Source: Spisula solida (Eukaryota > Mollusca > Bivalvia > Venerida > Mactridae). Taken from it: a stretch of 64,000 bases of DNA. Location: assembly GCA_947247005.1 (NCBI GenBank), contig OX365955.1, forward strand, positions 17,713,322-17,777,321, read 5' to 3'. How positions within the stretch are numbered: position 1 is the stretch's first letter; each line of letters starts with the position of its first letter. Shown in pieces: positions 59,321 through 64,000 of this stretch. Below the pieces are notes generated by a model, which did not search any database, was not told the DNA's origin, and was given only the letters and a program-made list of their open reading frames with translations. A program made the translations under genes and the position numbers.

Positions 59321-59859
59321 AGGGACTGTCTCACATAATAGTGTATTGCAAAAATAAATTAAATTGACAAATATTCGCGTAATTTTGGTATAGTTGCCTT
59401 TATATACCATAAACAATCACACTGACATCTAAAATAACTTGAGAAACTTCGGCATTTTGTAGTTATTTTGTATTTTTACATCAAAAATTCTATAGGGTAT
59501 TAATACCCTATAGAATTAACACAACTATTACTTAAATTGTCTGAAATTCGTTCGCATTTGATGAAAATGAATCGCAAAACGAACCAAATACCTTACTGAT
59601 GTTTACGCTGTAGTTTGTTGATGTTACAGTTTGATTACGAGCGAATTACATAATCCACAAAGCATGTTGGAAGGAAACTTATTGCTTTTTTTTCAAGAAA
59701 AAAATACTCAGTGGGTGATATCGAGAGTGGTTAAAATTGCTTATTTGCACCAAATCTTTCATAAAGCAACCGTCAGTGGCTTTCTATTACATCAATACTT
59801 GGTGAGGTTGGAAAATCACGATATATAAAACTTTTAGCCCAATCTGTGAGGCAGCACCT
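59321..59859. mobile_element. 539-bp TTAA-flanked element
   Basis: TTAA lies at 59317-59320 and 59860-59863. The inner ends are AGGGACTGTCTCACA and, complemented, AGGTGCTGCCTCACA, i.e. short imperfect TIRs. A TTAA target fits piggyBac or Kolobok type elements. No transposase; the 65-codon ORF (59631-59828) is unremarkable. Confidence 0.7.
59486..59517. repeat. Perfect 32-bp palindrome
   Basis: AATTCTATAGGGTATT is followed directly by its complement with no spacer, inside the TTAA-flanked element. Confidence 0.92.
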
Positions 59860-59863
59860 TTAA

Positions 59864-60214
59864 ATAATAAAAACGTATTGCCCTTTGATCTAATTTAAGT
59901 ACTTGGATAATATAGTAACATAGTAATATGTCTTAGATTTTTTATATGGTTATATTTAAAGGTTTGTAACTTTGTAACTGTATGTTATACTGAGATCTGT
60001 TTTTTTGAAACTGTTGATAAGAGTATTGCTTTTCTTACGCTATATTATCATGATTTCCATAATTTTGTCACAAAGCCCGATTTGCCTGGAGAACGGTTCG
60101 TGTATGTCAATGATTTTTAAGCATACGACTGAATCAAGTTCATTTATGCGTATATTATGAAAATTACATTAGTAGCCCATCCTTGTTTGTTTTATCAATG
60201 GAAAAGTATTTTTC
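59864..60214. other. Unassigned insert between Q pieces
   Basis: Together with 59277-59316 it is absent from the compact Q copy at 49.79 kb. It may be the remainder of an older insert that received the TTAA element. Ends not resolved. Confidence 0.45.
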
Positions 60215-60540
60215 ATAAAAATATAACAAAAAGGACAGGAAGGTAGCGCACAGCAGAAACTGCAGAGTACGAAATGCACAAAAACAAATACACAAAAGAA
60301 AAAGACCGTTTGCGGAGCTTGTTACTCCAGATCATTGGTGTCTCGTTTATCACAATTATCAACAAATGAAATAAAGAGTCACCATTCAGACAATGACGTT
60401 TTTCCCACGTGGTTATGTATTGTTTTCTAATCTTTAAAGCTGACTAGAAAACAGTAATTTCGAACTAAGACAATACCCACGAGGTACAATTGAGAGCATT
60501 TATTAAATTAATCGTTTTGAAAGCTAACAGTATAAGTCGC
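60215..60540 (-). repeat. Segment Q end and decayed ME segment
   Basis: 60215-60370 finishes Q ('gaaatgcacaaaaac', 'gatcattggtgtctcg'); 60350-60535 is an ME copy with a stop in the exon-like block and donor GTGGGT. Confidence 0.6.
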
Positions 60541-60849
60541 AAGAACAAACATGTATACAAAAAACATGTAACTGAACATAATACGAGTATGTACATGTAT
60601 AAATACGACATAACATATATATACTACTCACAATGTTATAAGTGTCAAGTAATTTTCCTGTTGAATATTTTGCAAATTGAATAAGATGGACTTATGGGAT
60701 TTTTATAGAACATAATGCTACATCTGCAATATTGTAAACGAATAAAGACTGCTTCAAGATTTGAAATCTAAGTGCTGATAAGCCCAGCACTTAGATGTAT
60801 GGGCATTTAAGACTTGATGATAACAGAATGCGTTCCGATTGTTGACATT

Positions 60850-63565
60850 TAAGGTCTTACTAAATATGATCATAGAAATGGTACAAAATCTCCATTTCGA
60901 TCCTACAACTTGTATCACTACTAATAGGGCTTATCAGTTACCCGACAAAGACGACATTGTGTCAATGCATACCAACTGTATCACATGTATATTTCGAAAT
61001 TTAGCAGCAGATTACATGATATTTTAATATTTGTACACCTTTTTATTTTAATCGTTTTTTTCAGATAACATAACACGAATATGATACCTTGAAAAATTTG
61101 TGTAGTATTATTGTCACAATATTGTCTTGGAACGTACAATATAATGTCGTTTTGTCTTCATTTGTTGCAAACATTATTAGCAAAATAAAGGTGACCGAGT
61201 GGTTACTCTCGACTACCAATCCGGAGGTCCTTGGTTCGAATCTCGGCCAGGGCAAATTTGGAAATTTCAGAATCGCTTTTCAGAATTTCCCACAGAGCTA
61301 GAGATGAACTTGTTGGAAACCCAAAGGTAGTTTTATATATATCGATGCTATACACCGGGAACGTTAAAAACCAAAGAAATATAATCGGAAAGAGCTAAAG
61401 CAGCGTGCCCAAATTTTTGTATCACACTTTTTCTGTCTCTTCCCTCGAAGCAAGAGGTCATTGGCCATTAGGCAAACCACATGGCCAAACACTAGACACG
61501 TTCCGCATTATGACTGTCCGAGTCGAATACAAATTCTTTTTTCGAACACATCAACACAAATCATACAGACTTTACATACATTCAACATATTCTTGAACCA
61601 ACTAATTTGTCGTTTTTGCAGGATCATATTATTTGTATATTCCCTACTAATGATGTCTGTATTTCACGACAAATATGGATGTAATTTGGTTATCTTGATG
61701 TATGATGTTTTATTTCTCTCCCTCTGTCTCGATATGTCTCAATGTGCCTTAAGTCGATTTGCTCCAGTGCTAATGGCGTCTATGATGTAATTATATTATA
61801 CGGCTTCCGTAAACGCAGTTGGAATACATAACCTCTCTCTGTCTGCCTAATAACGAGTACTCCGCATTGTTCACGATACGGAAACCATTCCAAAATGACA
61901 CAAGAAAAGCATTGATGCAAACACCAAATGATACATTTTAGAAATTAAAATATGAAAAACATATCTCAAGTTTATCTAGAAATAAAAAAAACCTAACGGT
62001 ATTAACTACAATGATAGCTTTCTTATGTTTGAACTGATCTACACATAGCTCGAAAAGACCGAGATATCCCGACTGTTTCAAGTTTCAAAAACAAAATCAA
62101 AACGCACTACAAAGGGAAAGCCTGCCTTTAACTATTTAATAACTATGTAACGATGGCAGAAACATAAGTACATGTATAGGCCGTGCTCCTTATCCAATCT
62201 CAATATTAGAGCAAGACCAAATATAAAATAACACTAGTTTTCAAAGGACCCAACTATGTTTAGTATGCGAGGGTTTCTGTACATCGAACTATAGGCTCTG
62301 AATCCGCGATGTTTTCAAGATCACAGAAGTGACATGTTGAAAGCTAAGTGTTGTTCAAAAACGATCGATCAGTAGCCGTTGATTTGTCGCTTCAAGTTTT
62401 TCAATTTCATATTAAATTTATGGTAGGTGACGTCGTGGCCAAGAACGACCTTTCAATATATTGGAAACTCCTCAGATTTGGGTGAACATAAGTCCCATAC
62501 AGTAATTAAGTGTAAATCGTTATTATGGATATTTAAACTACATTTTGTGTTCACCATAAAACGGTTGATTCGATTAGGTCAGGTGGCTGTGCTATTGTTT
62601 GTCTTGGATATTTTTTTAATTAATCCAATAGCATTGAAATAGGGGCATGGTTTTATTAAATAACATTTTTTTGTGAAATTCTTGCATTTTTTTGTGAGTG
62701 TGTGTTTTGTTTATCTATTACATTAAGTGTTGAGGTCACTAAGCCGAACTAATCCAATATCAATTTGTACGAATCAGACATCTGTGGGCGGTGCTGCTAC
62801 TATAGATAACTACGTACGACTCTCGTAAAACATAGAACCATCATATAATCGGTTTAAAAAGTCTCAGGATTACAGAGTATTTTGTAACCACATTGATTCG
62901 CCGTGCTTTTAGTTTGTTTTCATCGGATTTGACACCGGATTAATGCTTCAATCATACGAGGACCATTTAAACTTTACTGAAAAACAGTATACTATTAGAC
63001 TCATAACAATCGAAGTGATACGGATGCATAGTATAGTCCAGAGAATTTGACACGACGCTCGAACTTCTATAAGCATAATTTCACAGCTGATTTATTGTCT
63101 ATATTTATATCCCGGGTTGTGTGTTTTCATAAGCAGGGAGTATCACGAAGACGCTCAAGGTGTAATGTTAACACACATCTTAAGGACCGATTTCGCACGA
63201 TTTGCTCGCGAAAATTTATGAATTCAACGCATTAACCCTTTAATGTATGCATGCATAAAGGTCAGAATCATGTCAAATTCTCCGTGCAATATAAATAAAC
63301 CATTTCACGCATACTGACAACGTCGAAAGTCGATGTTTTACTACTTATTGACATATTGACGGAAATTGATTTAGTTATTATGATAAATCCCTCAAAAACA
63401 CAATGGTGTCTATTTTTGAACGACCCTCATACACGGTCGTCAGGTCACCTCGCCAGTTTTTATGGAATAAAATATCCACATGGACTTACTTGTTGTGCAT
63501 TATTTATCCCTTTTTCAGCTTTGTCGTATTGGTATTCAATGTCCTTTCGGCAATATCATAAGTAA
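60850..63565 (-). repeat. Segment D1, inverted, second copy
   Basis: Complement of 21600-25490 with about 23340-24780 missing. It includes 'taatagggcttatcagttacccg' near 60925, an S2 SINE, 'gtaaacgcagttggaatac' (61810), 'aacgatcgatcagtagccgttg' (62361) and 'cgaccctcatacacggtcgt' (63421). The ORFs in it are not shared with the other copies. Confidence 0.75.
61186..61435 (+). mobile_element. tRNA-derived SINE (type S2)
   Basis: It has the best-kept head of the three: 'gtgaccgagtggttactc' (A-box-like), then 'tggttcgaatctcgg' (B box), about 33 nt apart as in tRNA genes. The same body follows as at 50826. Confidence 0.75.
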
Positions 63566-64000
63566 TATTCTTTTGCTACTTTAGGCTGAGTGCATATTTT
63601 ACACCATGGTTGTTTCTGCAATAAATTGAACAGATTTTTCGAAAACGTTGCAACATTTAATTGTTGAAATCGCGTGTGTACACTGATGTTTGAATTCAAA
63701 ACACATACACTTTAATGAAATAGACAAAATTAAGCCCATTTCTTTATTTCTGTGCTTCTAGTGACTAATCTATCTGTGAACATATTTGAATGTATGCATA
63801 CTTGAGGTAATGTAAAAAGTAAAAAAAGTTGTACTTACTCCCCCTATTCACTAAGTGACATTCCAAATCAGGTAAACATCACGGGTGTCTGTTAACACGC
63901 GTTGAGCTACGCTTCATGTTCATGTTTAGAAACTATAGCTTATTGGGCATTATTCTCATTCAAAGGAGTTGCTGTAGTTTCGTATAATCAGTACTAAAAT
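63566..64000. other. No recognisable feature
   Basis: AT-rich end of the window without repeat partners. Confidence 0.4.

Noticed and set aside
61186..61260. Ser/Leu-type tRNA gene candidate
   Set aside because: T-stem mismatches, no acceptor pairing, and three copies sharing a long tail indicate a SINE.

Overview
The window looks like non-genic DNA from an animal, most probably a bivalve mollusc. It is AT-rich, has no dense long ORFs and no operon-like layout. It is packed with non-LTR retrotransposon remnants, tRNA-derived SINEs, inverted-repeat DNA elements and minisatellites. Several dispersed motifs (terminal TATACCCCCGC, the TCCCCTACCGG inverted pair, repeats rich in AGGTCA, and 168-bp units around 'tgaccttgacc') are of kinds I associate with bivalve genomes. 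That species-level impression is inference; no host protein was recognised with confidence.

Layout. Most of the sequence is made of long segments that recur in both orientations, named here by letter. They are A (2.5, 6.0-7.3, 15.1, 29.4 and 39.8 kb), B (10.4 and 16.5 kb), D1 (21.6-25.5 kb; inverted at 50.4-52.5 plus 55.4 kb and at 60.8-63.6 kb), D2/D2b (9.6-10.4, 17.5-19.0, 21.1, 36.0-38.5, 41.5 plus 47.5-49.0, and 55.5-56.1 kb), D3 (7.3-7.9, 27.7-29.3 and 38.6-39.8 kb), ME (a 45-nt exon-like block with splice consensus, five copies), Q (49.5 and 57.7-60.4 kb) and F (six copies). The block from 41.5 to 63.6 kb reads as two successive copies of one long unit (D2-ME-Q-ME'-D1, all on the minus strand), each broken by different insertions.

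Because the segments are repeated, many insertions can be compared with an empty site inside the same window. The main one is a LINE of the L1/Tx1 group at 41599-47524 (minus strand). It has an 11-bp target duplication and a short A-rich 3' end, and a tandem array of about 145-bp units lies where its 5' UTR should be. Others are a 5'-truncated CR1-group LINE (52539-55398), a 945-bp TA-flanked element (6154-7098), a 1098-bp TGA-flanked element (36535-37632), a 606-bp TA-flanked element (48255-48860), a short LINE tail with a GAA microsatellite (49013-49252) and an inserted F copy near 27.9-28.2 kb. Elements with target duplications but no empty site include a 3.95-kb element with terminal inverted repeats of about 60 bp and recurring subterminal motifs (11081-15030), a 994-bp TA element, a TTAA-flanked element holding a perfect 32-bp palindrome, and fold-back elements.

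No complete, undamaged protein gene was found. The LINE ORFs carry frameshifts and stops. The remaining short ORFs look like chance ORFs, apart from one 115-codon ORF at 20677-21024 (minus) that belongs to a repeated, elsewhere decayed sequence and is of unknown function.
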